In this document: piece after piece, positions 1 to 8,386 of the stretch
Position numbering within the stretch: position 1 is the first letter of the stretch
How the letters are laid out: each line of letters begins with the position of its first letter
IMG/VR virus record: IMGVR_UViG_3300042868_003731
Location: 1 to 64,000 of that record
Strand: one strand, 5' to 3'
DNA length: 64,000 nucleotides
Source: a virus
Notes under the pieces: model-generated
What the model was told of the DNA's origin: nothing
The model's database searches: none
The model's input: the letters and a program-made list of their open reading frames with translations, nothing else
Translations under genes and position numbers: made by a program

Positions 1-85
1 GTATGATACCTAGGTATGCAATGCCTAACAGCACGATACCTAGGATCAACCAGAACAATTTCTTTACTTCTGAATACTTACTCAC
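1..85 (-). CDS. Partial small membrane protein (N-terminus only)
   Basis: Only the first 28 codons are inside the window. The GTG at 85-83 overlaps the end of the preceding gene by 8 bp. The peptide has a short charged start (VSKYSEVKK) followed by a strongly hydrophobic stretch typical of a membrane helix. It belongs to the coupled run that includes the cell-wall hydrolase at 266-760. Function unknown. Confidence 0.5.
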   Translation of the reverse strand, partial: MSKYSEVKKLFWLILGIVLLGIAYLGII

Positions 86-269
86 GTTTTTCTTCCATAC
101 GCAGCCTTACCTGACAATATATATTAGTCCAAAGATCCCAGATAAGAGCAAAAAGTAAACTTATGCCTATCTGCAGCCAAAAAGTCTCTGCTATCGCAGC
201 ATTTATAATCAATCCTGTTAAAAGATCGGCAACCAGAAAGGCCATCGCATAGTCATACCATCGAATCAT
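78..269 (-). CDS. Small two-helix membrane protein
   Basis: 63 residues with two hydrophobic segments (about residues 6-25 and 32-48) and a charged C-terminal tail, so probably an inner-membrane protein. Its start overlaps the stop of the cell-wall hydrolase gene by 4 bp (ATGA), which implies coupled translation. The position next to a peptidoglycan hydrolase would suit a lysis accessory or holin-like role, but no family is recognised. Confidence 0.6.
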   Translation of the reverse strand: MIRWYDYAMAFLVADLLTGLIINAAIAETFWLQIGISLLFALIWDLWTNIYCQVRLRMEEKRE

Positions 270-760
270 AGTTTACTTCCAACACGATAAAAGACATGAC
301 CACCATAGTATCCTACTTTTGTATAGTGTTTAGCCCAATGAGGCTTTACACGTTTTGTGTGATAGTGTGTGGCGTTAGTACCAATTAGGTCTGCGGTACC
401 ATCAACTAGACCAGTCGCAATCTCTACTGATTCAGACCACAACTCTCGATCACGAGGCATATCAGATCTACCATCGCAGTACCAAGAGAACTGACATTTT
501 CCACGAAGTGGATTACCGTTAGAATCGGTTTTCGCCTGATAGACTACATCGCATATGGTACTTGGAAAGAGGTTATTTCCTGCTCGATTAAGTGTTACTT
601 CACCGACCATCTGCATTGCATCGCTTCCTTCACCTCTTGCCTCGTGATACATGTTGAGTGCCAGAGCATGAATTTTATCCTCTGTGTCACAAGCCGAAGC
701 ATATGCCAAAGAAGAACTTAAAAGCATGGTTAACGTAAATGTTAGTGTTGATAAACGCAT
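266..760 (-). CDS. SleB-like cell-wall hydrolase
   Basis: 164 residues. An N-terminal signal peptide (about residues 1-21, ending ASA) precedes a domain matching the SleB/Hydrolase_2 family: ALNMYHEARGE with the putative catalytic Glu, then CQFSWYCDG and a histidine-rich GTNATHYHTK segment. Members cleave peptidoglycan glycan strands. Export to the periplasm is predicted. It is coupled to the small membrane gene downstream. A second, GH19-type lysin is encoded at 8387-9280, so this enzyme could act in entry or in late lysis. Confidence 0.85.
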   Translation of the reverse strand: MRLSTLTFTLTMLLSSSLAYASACDTEDKIHALALNMYHEARGEGSDAMQMVGEVTLNRAGNNLFPSTICDVVYQAKTDSNGNPLRGKCQFSWYCDGRSDMPRDRELWSESVEIATGLVDGTADLIGTNATHYHTKRVKPHWAKHYTKVGYYGGHVFYRVGSKL

Positions 761-784
761 TAGATTTCCTGTTCGTTGTTTCGA

Positions 785-979
785 TTACGAAGCTTCAACC
801 CAATCGTTTTGCATTTGAATAATCATCTGCAGTTCAACACGTTCAGCAACTTCTTCGTAGTTCTGAGCGACATCAATAATGGCTTCTAGGATTTGTTGGC
901 GACTATAACCAAAGGAGTCTGCCCGACGAGCCAAACTACGCATTTTACGGGCAAACTCAATCGCGGATTGAAGTTCCAT
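785..979 (-). CDS. Conserved hypothetical helical protein
   Basis: 64 residues, mostly amphipathic helix, acidic C-terminus, no signal or membrane segment. The start at 979 follows a GATAAATA late-like box (980-987) and a sigma70-like promoter (1014-1040). Not recognised. Confidence 0.6.
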   Translation of the reverse strand: MELQSAIEFARKMRSLARRADSFGYSRQQILEAIIDVAQNYEEVAERVELQMIIQMQNDWVEAS

Positions 980-1013
980 TGTATTTATCCCTTATCGGTT
1001 TCTGTAATACTAC

Positions 1014-1040
1014 AGTATACCGATTCGGGGACAATGTAAA
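1014..1040 (-). promoter_or_regulatory. Sigma70-like early promoter
   Basis: On the minus strand TTTACA and TATACT are separated by 15 bp, and the spacer contains GAATCGG, close to the GAATCAGT seen in other promoters of this window. It lies between the nrdA stop and the gene starting at 979. Confidence 0.45.
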
Positions 1041-1047
1041 TAGAAAA

Positions 1048-2703
1048 TTAGGCTTCGCAGGCTGCGCAGCTGCTTGCCATCACTCTTTTTCTAGTCAACG
1101 ACTGCGCAGCAGACATCGAGTAGCTGTAGTAGAGACTCTTAACACCCATTTCATGCGCATATAGGTATAGTTGGTTTATTTCCTTCACGGACATGTGAGG
1201 ATCCAACATGAGGTTAAGGCTTTGCCCCTGATCTATATATTCTTGACGGACAGCCGCATGATCGATGATCGTGTATGGATTGATTTCTGCGAACGTCTTG
1301 AATACATCCTTCTCTTCCTGAGACAAGAAGCTTAGGTGTTGAACGGAACCGTCTGCTATCTTAATGGAGTCCCAAACTTCTTCCGTGTCCATACCTTTTT
1401 CCTGAAGCAGCTGAAGAAGATAAGGGTTCTTAATCGTAACCTTCATCTTTGCGAGATCCTTCACGTAGCAGTTAGAGAACTCTGGCTCGATGGATTGACT
1501 TACTTGACCAAGGATGAACGAGCTGCTCTTTGTTGGAGCGATAGCCATCGTAGTCGTATTGCGCATTCCGTAACCAACAAGAAGAGGAGCCTCGCCAAAC
1601 ATTTCTGCGAGAACTTTAGAAGCTCTATGGCTCTGTTCACGAAGGACCTTTGCGATCTCAAGATTCTTTTGAGCGGCTTCTTTTGACTCAAATGCAATCA
1701 TCTTTGACTGAAGATATGAATGCCATCCAAGTATTCCTACACCAAGTGCTCTGTGATTGATTGCGAACTGACGAGCTCTCTTGAGATATTCTTGGCCTTC
1801 AGTCTTACGAATGAACTCCTCGCATACTGTGTCGAGGAAATAAGTCATGACTTCGATCGCATCGGTCTTAATGATCTCATCCCAATGAAGAACGTTGATT
1901 GACGATAGAACGCAAGTAAAGGTTTCTTCTACGGAAGAAGGAAGCGCGATCTCAATACACATGTTCGATGCATGGATCTTGAGGTCTTTATCCTTATATA
2001 CTTGAGGCTTGTTATTGTTAACATTATCTCCGAAGAGAACATATGGATAACCAATCTCAGAACGACGCTGAAGAACCTTTGCCCAAAGACGACGTTTTTC
2101 TGCGTCTCCATCCTTCATTGCCTGAATGAATTCGTTTGAAACAACAACACCGGTCGTTAGTCCCTGAATTGGATTTCCTTCCGTTCCGATGTCAAGAAAC
2201 TCGTCTGCGTCTGGGTGATCGATGTCGTGATATGCAGCAAAGAAGCCACGACGAACAGAACCCTGAGATACGACTGAAGCCAACGAATCATATAGCTGCA
2301 TAAAGTGCACAGAACCCGAAGACTCGCCCGAGTCACGAATAGGAGCACCACGATGACGTACTGCACCGAAGTAACCGGAAGTACCTCCGCCGTTCTTCAT
2401 AAGCATTCCGTTCTCGGCGACACCGTATAGAATGGATTCCATGTTATCGTCGATGTAAGAACCAAAGCAGGATACTGGAAGTCCTCTTTCCTTACCATAG
2501 TTTGCCCAGACTGGCGACGACAGAGAGTAGAAACCACGAGCCATGTAGTCATAGAACTTGTCAGCATATCCTGGCATGGTCAAATACTTTTCTGCAGTAT
2601 CAGCAATCGCACGAATGCGTTCCTCAGGAGTTTCACCTTCGCTTAGATATCCGCGAGACAAAAACTTTCTTGAGTCATCGTTGAGCCAATAGAATTTTTC
2701 CAT
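1048..2703 (-). CDS. nrdA: Class I ribonucleotide reductase, alpha (catalytic) subunit
   Basis: 551 residues. It reduces ribonucleoside diphosphates to deoxy forms together with NrdB. The active-site set is visible: Cys79 (VSCFGS), the NMCIE motif with Cys249 and Glu251, and Cys264 (FTCVLSS), plus the C-terminal redox pair CAAC for thioredoxin or glutaredoxin. The N-terminal ATP-cone of many NrdA proteins is missing, so the subunit is shorter than the usual 750 or more residues. An ATP-cone is instead fused to the NrdB encoded at 2923-4203. It forms an operon with a 67-residue gene and nrdB and supplies dNTPs for phage replication. Confidence 0.96.
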   Translation of the reverse strand: MEKFYWLNDDSRKFLSRGYLSEGETPEERIRAIADTAEKYLTMPGYADKFYDYMARGFYSLSSPVWANYGKERGLPVSCFGSYIDDNMESILYGVAENGMLMKNGGGTSGYFGAVRHRGAPIRDSGESSGSVHFMQLYDSLASVVSQGSVRRGFFAAYHDIDHPDADEFLDIGTEGNPIQGLTTGVVVSNEFIQAMKDGDAEKRRLWAKVLQRRSEIGYPYVLFGDNVNNNKPQVYKDKDLKIHASNMCIEIALPSSVEETFTCVLSSINVLHWDEIIKTDAIEVMTYFLDTVCEEFIRKTEGQEYLKRARQFAINHRALGVGILGWHSYLQSKMIAFESKEAAQKNLEIAKVLREQSHRASKVLAEMFGEAPLLVGYGMRNTTTMAIAPTKSSSFILGQVSQSIEPEFSNCYVKDLAKMKVTIKNPYLLQLLQEKGMDTEEVWDSIKIADGSVQHLSFLSQEEKDVFKTFAEINPYTIIDHAAVRQEYIDQGQSLNLMLDPHMSVKEINQLYLYAHEMGVKSLYYSYSMSAAQSLTRKRVMASSCAACEA

Positions 2704-2706
2704 TTA

Positions 2707-2910
2707 TTATTCCTTAAAATATGTATTAATAATTTCGAGTTGATCGTGGTACTTTGCCATCTCCTCGAGTTCCTTTTCTATTGTGTCCATGATATCTGAA
2801 TGCTCACCAACTCCGACTGGATTATTCAAATAGATTTCAACGTTTACCTTATGCTTATTGATATGCGCAATCGCGTGGTCTCGAAGCGCAATTAAGATTT
2901 CTTTTCTCAT
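2707..2910 (-). CDS. Small protein between nrdA and nrdB
   Basis: 67 residues, charged and helical, with no membrane segment. It sits 12 bp after nrdB and 3 bp before nrdA, so it is almost certainly co-transcribed with them. It is too large and lacks the CxxC motif expected for a glutaredoxin. Function unknown; an RNR-associated role is only positional inference. Confidence 0.65.
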   Translation of the reverse strand: MRKEILIALRDHAIAHINKHKVNVEIYLNNPVGVGEHSDIMDTIEKELEEMAKYHDQLEIINTYFKE

Positions 2911-2922
2911 TATATGTTCTCC

Positions 2923-4203
2923 TTAGAATAGATCTGATTCTGTGAATGACTTTGTCTTCTTTGAGTATGCAGTGCTACGCTTGACGAAGAAGTCAACGTT
3001 CTTTGTGCTGAGGATTTCTTCAACAAACCAGTTCGTGCTCTTCACTACATTGACATCGGTTTCATAGATAGGTTTAAGGTCGATTGCCTGAAGCGACTGA
3101 TTGAAACGGTGCTTGAGGAATTCTTTTACGGTTTCTTTCGGAAGAAAGTCAAGATCCGAATCACCATAGATCCAATCAACGATCATAGCTTCTGCCTTAT
3201 ATGCTTCTTTGCAGAGACGGTTGACTTCGGATATGGTATCCTTGTTCCACCAGTCTGGGTTCTCTGCTTTAATGATATTCACGAGTTCGAAACCAAAACG
3301 AGCGTGAATGTCTTCTTCTTTTGAGGTAGCTTCAACAGCGTTAGAGATACCCTTAAGGACGTTCTTATGTTTATTGAATGCCATCATAATAAGGAACTGA
3401 GAGAATAGCGATACATTTTCAACGAACATAGAAAAGAGAATGATCTTATGGAAGTAGTCCTTATCATCAACTGGAGTCTGAAGCGACTGCTCGAGATATG
3501 CGATACGCTTCTTAATCGCTGGTACTTCAACTAGGTTCTCAAACTCAGAGTTAAGACCCATTATCTCAAGAAGGTTTGAATACGCATCAGCATGACGAAC
3601 TTCAGACTCACCAAAGGTAACACCAACGGCTTGTACTTCTGGCTTTGGCATCTTATCGCCAACCTTCGCCCAGAACGTTTTGACTTGAACTTCGATCTGA
3701 GAGATAGCAAGCATTGCCTTCTTTACAATATCTGCTTCCTGAGGAGTCATACGAACCTTCATATCCTGAATGTCGGATGAATAGTTAAACTCTGTATGAA
3801 CCCAATAGGAATGGCGGATTGCTTCAAGGTACTCGATGAGTTGTGGATATTCGTAAGGTTTAAGATTTGTTCTCTTACGAAAGATACTTGGCATATTGTT
3901 ATAACGATAGAGGATGTATTCTCGAGCGAGATCGTGCAGACCCATATCCATGATTACGTTTTCAACTGTTCTATGAATTGCGTCGACGCTTACGATAACA
4001 TCATTGAGAGCATCGCTGTTAAGTTTATCGGCCACTTCCAATGAAACTTCTTCTGGTATAGTTTTACTTTTAATTCCAACTGATCTCATAGCTTTTGAAA
4101 CTGCGGTAACAATTTTATTTCTATCGAAGTTTTCAGTTGAACCGTCTCTTTTCGAAACATAGCTCACTGTCTTTCTTATTTCGTTATTCGAAACGTCCAG
4201 CAT
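2923..4203 (-). CDS. nrdB: Class I ribonucleotide reductase beta subunit with N-terminal ATP-cone
   Basis: 426 residues, longer than the usual 320-380. Residues about 13-105 match an ATP-cone (KRDGSTENFDRNKI, then the AREYILYRYNN end). The ferritin-like radical-generating domain follows, with carboxylate and His ligands in segments such as SEVRHADAYS and EEDIHARFGFE. ATP-cones normally sit on NrdA; here NrdA lacks one, so allosteric activity control has apparently moved to the radical subunit, as known in a few bacterial NrdBs. Confidence 0.95.
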   Translation of the reverse strand: MLDVSNNEIRKTVSYVSKRDGSTENFDRNKIVTAVSKAMRSVGIKSKTIPEEVSLEVADKLNSDALNDVIVSVDAIHRTVENVIMDMGLHDLAREYILYRYNNMPSIFRKRTNLKPYEYPQLIEYLEAIRHSYWVHTEFNYSSDIQDMKVRMTPQEADIVKKAMLAISQIEVQVKTFWAKVGDKMPKPEVQAVGVTFGESEVRHADAYSNLLEIMGLNSEFENLVEVPAIKKRIAYLEQSLQTPVDDKDYFHKIILFSMFVENVSLFSQFLIMMAFNKHKNVLKGISNAVEATSKEEDIHARFGFELVNIIKAENPDWWNKDTISEVNRLCKEAYKAEAMIVDWIYGDSDLDFLPKETVKEFLKHRFNQSLQAIDLKPIYETDVNVVKSTNWFVEEILSTKNVDFFVKRSTAYSKKTKSFTESDLF

Positions 4204-4244
4204 GCGTAAGTACCTCTTATCGTTATTAGTGAAAATGAATCAAC

Positions 4245-4260
4245 ACCCTACGAATAGGGT
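4245..4260 (-). terminator. Hairpin with UUCG loop downstream of thyA
   Basis: A perfect 6-bp stem ACCCTA/TAGGGT closes a TTCG tetraloop on the minus strand. The 3' tail is only moderately T-rich, so it may be a weak terminator or an mRNA-stability hairpin between thyA and nrdB. Confidence 0.5.
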
Positions 4261-4360
4261 TTATCAAATACATATATTGTGGATTTTAGTCTGTTTTAGT
4301 CAACATGTAGTATTTATTCTTATCTCAAGAGCTTTTTGAAGTTATATACAATATTTTACT

Positions 4361-5251
4361 TCACACTGCCATGTCCATTTTGATAGTTGAATGATGAAAA
4401 TAGTTTATAAGTTGAAACTTATTTACGTCGTCGAGTCTAAATCCGTTCTTAAGTCTATCCATGAGATCAAAGTCGGTGTCTATGTGTAGAGTAGGAAGAG
4501 GAAACTCTTCGCGAGTCAATTGTTCTCTTACTTGTTCGATATGGTTCGTATAGATATGTGCGTCTCCGATAGTATGAACAAAATCGCCAACGCCTAGATT
4601 ACATTCTTTTGCTATGATATGAGTTAATAGAGAGTATGAAGCAATGTTAAATGGAATTCCGAGACCGGCGTCGCCGCTTCTCTGATACATCTGGCAACTC
4701 AACTTACCGTTAACGACCCGAAACTGCGTGAGTACGTGACAGGGCGGTAGGGCCATTTCGGAGGTCTGTAGAGGGTTCCATGCTGAAAGGATAATTCTTC
4801 TTGAGTCAGGGTTGGTTTGTATCTGTCGGATAACATCCACGATCTGGTCGACTCCCCAGTCTCCACCCTTGATGTTGTTGAAGTTGCGCCACTGAGCTCC
4901 ATAGACTGGGCCAAGCTCTTTGGTGAATTCATTGTTGATGTATCCAAGAGCCTTCCCTTGAGTGTCGGCATTGGCGGTCCAAATTGTAGATCTTCCGATA
5001 AGGTCGACGCGATGTTTGTTAAAAGTGAGTTCCGCCAAACGCCGTTCGTCTGTTCCACCTTCGAGGAACCAGAGTAGTTCTCCAACGACTGCTTTCCATG
5101 CGAGCTTTTTTGTCGTAACTGCAGGGAATCCGTCTTGTAAATTAAATCGCATTTGGTAACCGAATATGGATCTTGTCCCTGTTCCTGTCCTGTCATTTAC
5201 GTCCTCTCCGTACTCTAGGATATCTTCGAGTAATTTATGATACTGTTTCAT
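4361..5251 (-). CDS. thyA: Thymidylate synthase (ThyA type)
   Basis: 296 residues. It methylates dUMP to dTMP using methylene-tetrahydrofolate. The family signature RRIILSAWNP, the catalytic Cys171 in LPPCHVL and the QRSGDAGLGIPFN folate/dUMP segment are all present, and the length is normal. The start overlaps the stop of the dihydrofolate reductase gene by 4 bp, coupling the two enzymes of the thymidylate cycle. Confidence 0.97.
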   Translation of the reverse strand: MKQYHKLLEDILEYGEDVNDRTGTGTRSIFGYQMRFNLQDGFPAVTTKKLAWKAVVGELLWFLEGGTDERRLAELTFNKHRVDLIGRSTIWTANADTQGKALGYINNEFTKELGPVYGAQWRNFNNIKGGDWGVDQIVDVIRQIQTNPDSRRIILSAWNPLQTSEMALPPCHVLTQFRVVNGKLSCQMYQRSGDAGLGIPFNIASYSLLTHIIAKECNLGVGDFVHTIGDAHIYTNHIEQVREQLTREEFPLPTLHIDTDFDLMDRLKNGFRLDDVNKFQLINYFHHSTIKMDMAV

Positions 5252-5745
5252 CTTTTAACCCACTTTGTAATAATTCCAAAACTTAAAACTTCTACGCTAC
5301 CCATATGAAACTGTTCCGTGATCTTTTGTTTAGGAAGGAATGTATCGCAATCATAAACACCGCCGACATCGTTTAACCAGAGTTCATCAATGATTTCAAG
5401 ACAACTCTCAACGAGCTGCGCACCACCGATGATCCAGATTTTAGAATGATCCGAGTATCGTTTCACAATCTTATCTTTAATTACTTCTACAATATCATTG
5501 CCGCCATACGTACCATGATAGCCACGCGAAATATTATTCGAAGACGAGATAACGTAGTTGAGTCTATTAGGTAATGGCTTGACGTGTAGACTCTCCCAAG
5601 TCTTTCTACCCATCACAACGACACCACCGAGCGTCTTTTCTTTAAACCATTTAAGATCATCGCTATTCTTTGGCCAAGGAAGATCACCGTCCTTTCCAAT
5701 TCCCCAAAAAGCATCGTGAGCTAAAATAGCATTTACATTCTTCAT
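5248..5745 (-). CDS. Dihydrofolate reductase
   Basis: 165 residues. It regenerates tetrahydrofolate consumed by ThyA. Motifs: NAILAHDAFWGIGKDGDLPW near the N-terminus, VVMGRKTWESL, and IWIIGGAQLV in the nucleotide-binding part. The ATG at 5745 is chosen over 5757 because it has a GGAGA site 6-7 bp upstream and overlaps the primase stop as ATGA. It is the second gene of a gp61-dhfr-thyA run. Confidence 0.95.
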   Translation of the reverse strand: MKNVNAILAHDAFWGIGKDGDLPWPKNSDDLKWFKEKTLGGVVVMGRKTWESLHVKPLPNRLNYVISSSNNISRGYHGTYGGNDIVEVIKDKIVKRYSDHSKIWIIGGAQLVESCLEIIDELWLNDVGGVYDCDTFLPKQKITEQFHMGSVEVLSFGIITKWVKR

Positions 5746-6749
5746 ACTTTTCTCCATGATGCTAACTTAAGTGTCGCTTGAAGACCCTTATAAGTGTTTT
5801 CTCGAATGACTTCTTCAACGTTTGATATACCGTTTAGAACCATTTCATTTATATCCTTGCCAGGCACGCTAGAGGGCCATACGCACACTCGATAACCGGC
5901 GTTGATGAGCCTCTCAATCCTTTTATGGATCTCTTTATTCCGAGGCTCAGCATCGAATACAAAGATCGCGTTGTCAGCTCTTTTCAGACCACTTACGTTT
6001 CCGTCAGCACCTGCCATTGCAACAGCGTTTGAAAGAAACATACAGTCGAGAGCACCTTCAACTACGAAGTATGTCTGTTCAAAATTTACAGTGTCGAGGC
6101 CAAAGATCTTAGAACGTTCTTCAAACATAATGGTAATGTATCTTACGCCGTTCGGATCAAAACCACGAGCCGACACACCAAACATCTTTCCGTTCTCATC
6201 AAAGAATGGAATTACGAGACGAGGTTCGTCTTTGCCTACGTTCTCAAACTTATTTGGAATAATGCTATTGATCCAAGTTTTAAACTTTGGGGCAAAATAC
6301 ATTCGATAGTGGTGCTGTGGTGGAATTCCTCTTTTCATTACGTACTTTTTAAGAGGATGATCCGTGGATAGTTGACTCACCTTCTTAAGTTGTTTAAGAG
6401 GGTCAACATTGAACACAGGCTTTTCAAATTTTGTTTTTTCTAAGATGGACGCATCGGACTTCTTCGCGTCCTTCACAAACTTTTCTGCGATGTAATCATT
6501 ATATGCCATACCGTCAATACTCTTGAGAAAGTACGAGAACGATTGGCTTGCGCCGCAGTTATGGCAGTAGAAGTGGAAGCTGTTATCTTTTTCGAGCAGC
6601 CAGCCTCGTGCCTTCGTCTTTGACGTCTGAGAGTCGCCGCAGACAGGGCACCTGAAGTTTATCTTATACGGATTCGTCGACCGAACTTTAAACCGATCCA
6701 ATCGGCTCGAAAGCATAGTCGCGTATTGGAGATCTACAAAATCTACCAC
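5742..6749 (-). CDS. 61: DNA primase, T4 gp61-like
   Basis: 335 residues. It synthesises RNA primers and works with the gp41 helicase encoded at 30520-31977. The N-terminal zinc-binding domain has CPVCGD and CHNCGA pairs (about residues 35-65). A TOPRIM-like catalytic region follows (VVEGALDCMF, then IFVFDAEPRN with its acidic residues). A sigma70-like promoter lies just upstream at 6784-6811. Confidence 0.93.
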   Translation of the reverse strand: MVDFVDLQYATMLSSRLDRFKVRSTNPYKINFRCPVCGDSQTSKTKARGWLLEKDNSFHFYCHNCGASQSFSYFLKSIDGMAYNDYIAEKFVKDAKKSDASILEKTKFEKPVFNVDPLKQLKKVSQLSTDHPLKKYVMKRGIPPQHHYRMYFAPKFKTWINSIIPNKFENVGKDEPRLVIPFFDENGKMFGVSARGFDPNGVRYITIMFEERSKIFGLDTVNFEQTYFVVEGALDCMFLSNAVAMAGADGNVSGLKRADNAIFVFDAEPRNKEIHKRIERLINAGYRVCVWPSSVPGKDINEMVLNGISNVEEVIRENTYKGLQATLKLASWRKV

Positions 6750-6783
6750 GTTGCCTCACATTAGTTGCATGATATTGAATTAC

Positions 6784-6811
6784 AATATATTCCATATATC
6801 CCAAATGTCAA
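6784..6811 (-). promoter_or_regulatory. Sigma70-like early promoter of the primase operon
   Basis: TTGACA and TATATT separated by 16 bp on the minus strand, 35 bp upstream of the gp61 start. The TTGACATTxGG start of the spacer resembles the other early promoters in the window. Confidence 0.55.
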
Positions 6812-7275
6812 CCAAAAAGTGACATCAGGGATTCATATCTGTCAAAGAGGAAGATCAAGACCGCGGCTGCACCGAGGATCCACCATCTCCAGTTTTCAAG
6901 GGCTTGTATTCTTGCATCCTGAGTCTCAAGTTTTGCAGTTATGACCGTATGCATATTCTGTATTGACTCTAATACTTCTTTGTGACGACGTTCTCTTTGT
7001 ATCTGAGCGTCCTCTCTCATGTCGGCGATTACTTTGCTGAGTTCTTTACGATGCTCAGCCTCATCATCGGCATGTTTAATAAAGGTATCTTCTAGGTTTT
7101 CAATTCTTCTTTCAGCGTTCTCAAGAATCTTCTCTTGAACCGCAGCTATCTTATGTAGCTCGGCCATGTCACCAACTGCGTGGTCGACTTTATTAAATAC
7201 TCTCTCTATCTGTTTAATGTCTTTTTTGATAAGAGCGACATCTGTCTTTAGAACGTTTACTTCGGTGTCAGTCAT
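6808..7275 (-). CDS. Coiled-coil protein with C-terminal membrane anchor
   Basis: 155 residues. Residues 1-125 are almost all predicted coiled coil; a hydrophobic helix follows WRWWILGAAAVLIFLF near the C-terminus, giving a tail-anchored layout like XhlA-type lysis accessory proteins. It lies just downstream of the spanin genes and under the late promoter at 7349-7356, which suits a role in lysis, but no holin family is clearly recognised. Confidence 0.7.
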   Translation of the reverse strand: MTDTEVNVLKTDVALIKKDIKQIERVFNKVDHAVGDMAELHKIAAVQEKILENAERRIENLEDTFIKHADDEAEHRKELSKVIADMREDAQIQRERRHKEVLESIQNMHTVITAKLETQDARIQALENWRWWILGAAAVLIFLFDRYESLMSLFG

Positions 7276-7312
7276 TTTGTTTCCTGAAAGAAATCACATT
7301 CTATAAAGAACA

Positions 7313-7331
7313 ATGGCCCCTGAAGGGCCAT
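7313..7331 (-). terminator. Hairpin terminator after the o-spanin gene
   Basis: A perfect 7-bp stem ATGGCCC/GGGCCAT with a 5-nt loop is followed on the minus strand by TTGTTCTTT. It lies between the late promoter at 7349 and the gene starting at 7275, so it would be in that gene's leader and may act mainly on early read-through. Confidence 0.55.
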
Positions 7332-7348
7332 CTAAAACCAATCGAGAC

Positions 7349-7356
7349 TATTTATA
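7349..7356 (-). promoter_or_regulatory. T4-type late promoter (TATAAATA)
   Basis: Exact TATAAATA on the minus strand, upstream of the coiled-coil membrane protein that starts at 7275. Confidence 0.7.
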
Positions 7357-7358
7357 TT

Positions 7359-7715
7359 TTAGTCCCACTGCTTTTCATATATCACAATGATTTCTTTTTG
7401 CTGCTGTATGTATGCTCGAATGTCACTTAAGTTGAGAGAAATGTTCTCATAGTCCTTCGCTGTGAGAGCAAAGAGAACTTTGTCTCCCTTTACCTTTGAG
7501 AAAATTTCTTCTGCGTTTTCGGGTGTAATGACCGCGAATTTTACTTCTCTTAGATTCAATTCGTCAGGGGTTGGAACCGACGGTTTCGGAGGTTTCACTA
7601 TTTGTGTCTCCGTTATTATCTTCGGTGGTGGTTCCACTGGCGCTGGGCGTGAGCATGCCGCTAGCGACAAGACGATCATAAATCCAAGGACACTCGCTGT
7701 TAAACGCTCTTGCAT
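7359..7715 (-). CDS. Outer-membrane spanin subunit (Rz1-like lipoprotein)
   Basis: 118 residues with a lipoprotein signal peptide ending in the lipobox LAAC, followed by a proline-rich stretch (PAPVEPPPK, PPKPSVPTP) typical of o-spanins. Its first 152 bp overlap the 3' end of the neighbouring coiled-coil membrane gene in another frame, the classical Rz/Rz1 arrangement. Together the pair would fuse inner and outer membranes at the end of lysis. Confidence 0.78.
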   Translation of the reverse strand: MQERLTASVLGFMIVLSLAACSRPAPVEPPPKIITETQIVKPPKPSVPTPDELNLREVKFAVITPENAEEIFSKVKGDKVLFALTAKDYENISLNLSDIRAYIQQQKEIIVIYEKQWD

Positions 7716-8139
7716 TCTTTGCTTCCTTTTCTTTGTCTGTTAGAACCGATCCAGACTCAAGTTCAAAACATCTCATTGCTTTTTCAGCTGCGCTGTTTAG
7801 TATCTTTTCAACCAAACCCGGTTTTGCAGCTGCGAGGACATCCAACTCGTGCTTTCCGAGTCTGTCTCTCAATTCGTTATTCTGACGACGTATTTCCGTA
7901 AAGTTATTCTGAAGCGCAGCAAAGTTCTCCTGTGCCTGCTGATAACCAGCCTGAAGATTATTAATCGTAGCGATGTTCTGTTTGTTCACTTGTTCCATCT
8001 GTTCAACATTCGCCATAAGAGTGGCGTTATATTGAGTAAGCTGCTCTATCTTGGCTTGCGTGGAGGTGTAATAATAGTATACGCCTCCACTTACCATAGA
8101 AGCCGCCATAAACATTGCTATGATGATATAGATCTTCAT
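7564..8139 (-). CDS. Inner-membrane spanin subunit (Rz-like)
   Basis: 191 residues: one N-terminal membrane helix (about residues 3-22), a long periplasmic coiled coil to residue 100, then an LGKHELDVLAAAKPGLVEK segment seen in T4-like marine phages and a low-complexity acidic/Ser/Thr tail. The o-spanin gene starts inside its 3' end in another frame. The layout fits a two-component spanin; the C-terminal tail is longer than in lambda Rz. Confidence 0.78.
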   Translation of the reverse strand: MKIYIIIAMFMAASMVSGGVYYYYTSTQAKIEQLTQYNATLMANVEQMEQVNKQNIATINNLQAGYQQAQENFAALQNNFTEIRRQNNELRDRLGKHELDVLAAAKPGLVEKILNSAAEKAMRCFELESGSVLTDKEKEAKNARAFNSECPWIYDRLVASGMLTPSASGTTTEDNNGDTNSETSETVGSNP

Positions 8140-8346
8140 TTATTTTTTGGCTTCGTCTTCGTCCTCATCTTCTTCGTCTTCGTCTTCGTCTTCATCTTCC
8201 TCTTCTTCATCTTCGTCTTCTTCGTCATCAGACATCTTTGCTTCGAGAGCAAGACGAATACGTGCTGCAAGCTCTGCTTCTAGAGCTTCCTTCATCGCTA
8301 GAGGATTTTTATCAACTGAATGCTTTATAATATCAGTAACAGACAT
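8140..8346 (-). CDS. Acidic-tailed protein resembling prohead core protein gp67
   Basis: 68 residues. A helical N-terminal half (MSVTDIIKHSVDKNPLAMKE) is followed by a run of about 28 Asp/Glu residues encoded by GAA/GAC-type repeats. The organisation resembles T4 gp67, a small core protein of the prohead with an acidic end. The start follows an AATAAATA late-like box at 8381-8388. Assignment rests on composition, not on a catalytic motif. Confidence 0.55.
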   Translation of the reverse strand: MSVTDIIKHSVDKNPLAMKEALEAELAARIRLALEAKMSDDEEDEDEEEEDEDEDEDEEDEDEDEAKK

Positions 8347-8386
8347 TTTTGTCTCCTTTTCTATTAGGTTTCTAACCTACTATTTA

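Noticed and set aside
4699-5196. Long ORF inside thyA in another frame
   Set aside because: It lies wholly within thyA, has no ribosome-binding site and no recognisable protein features.
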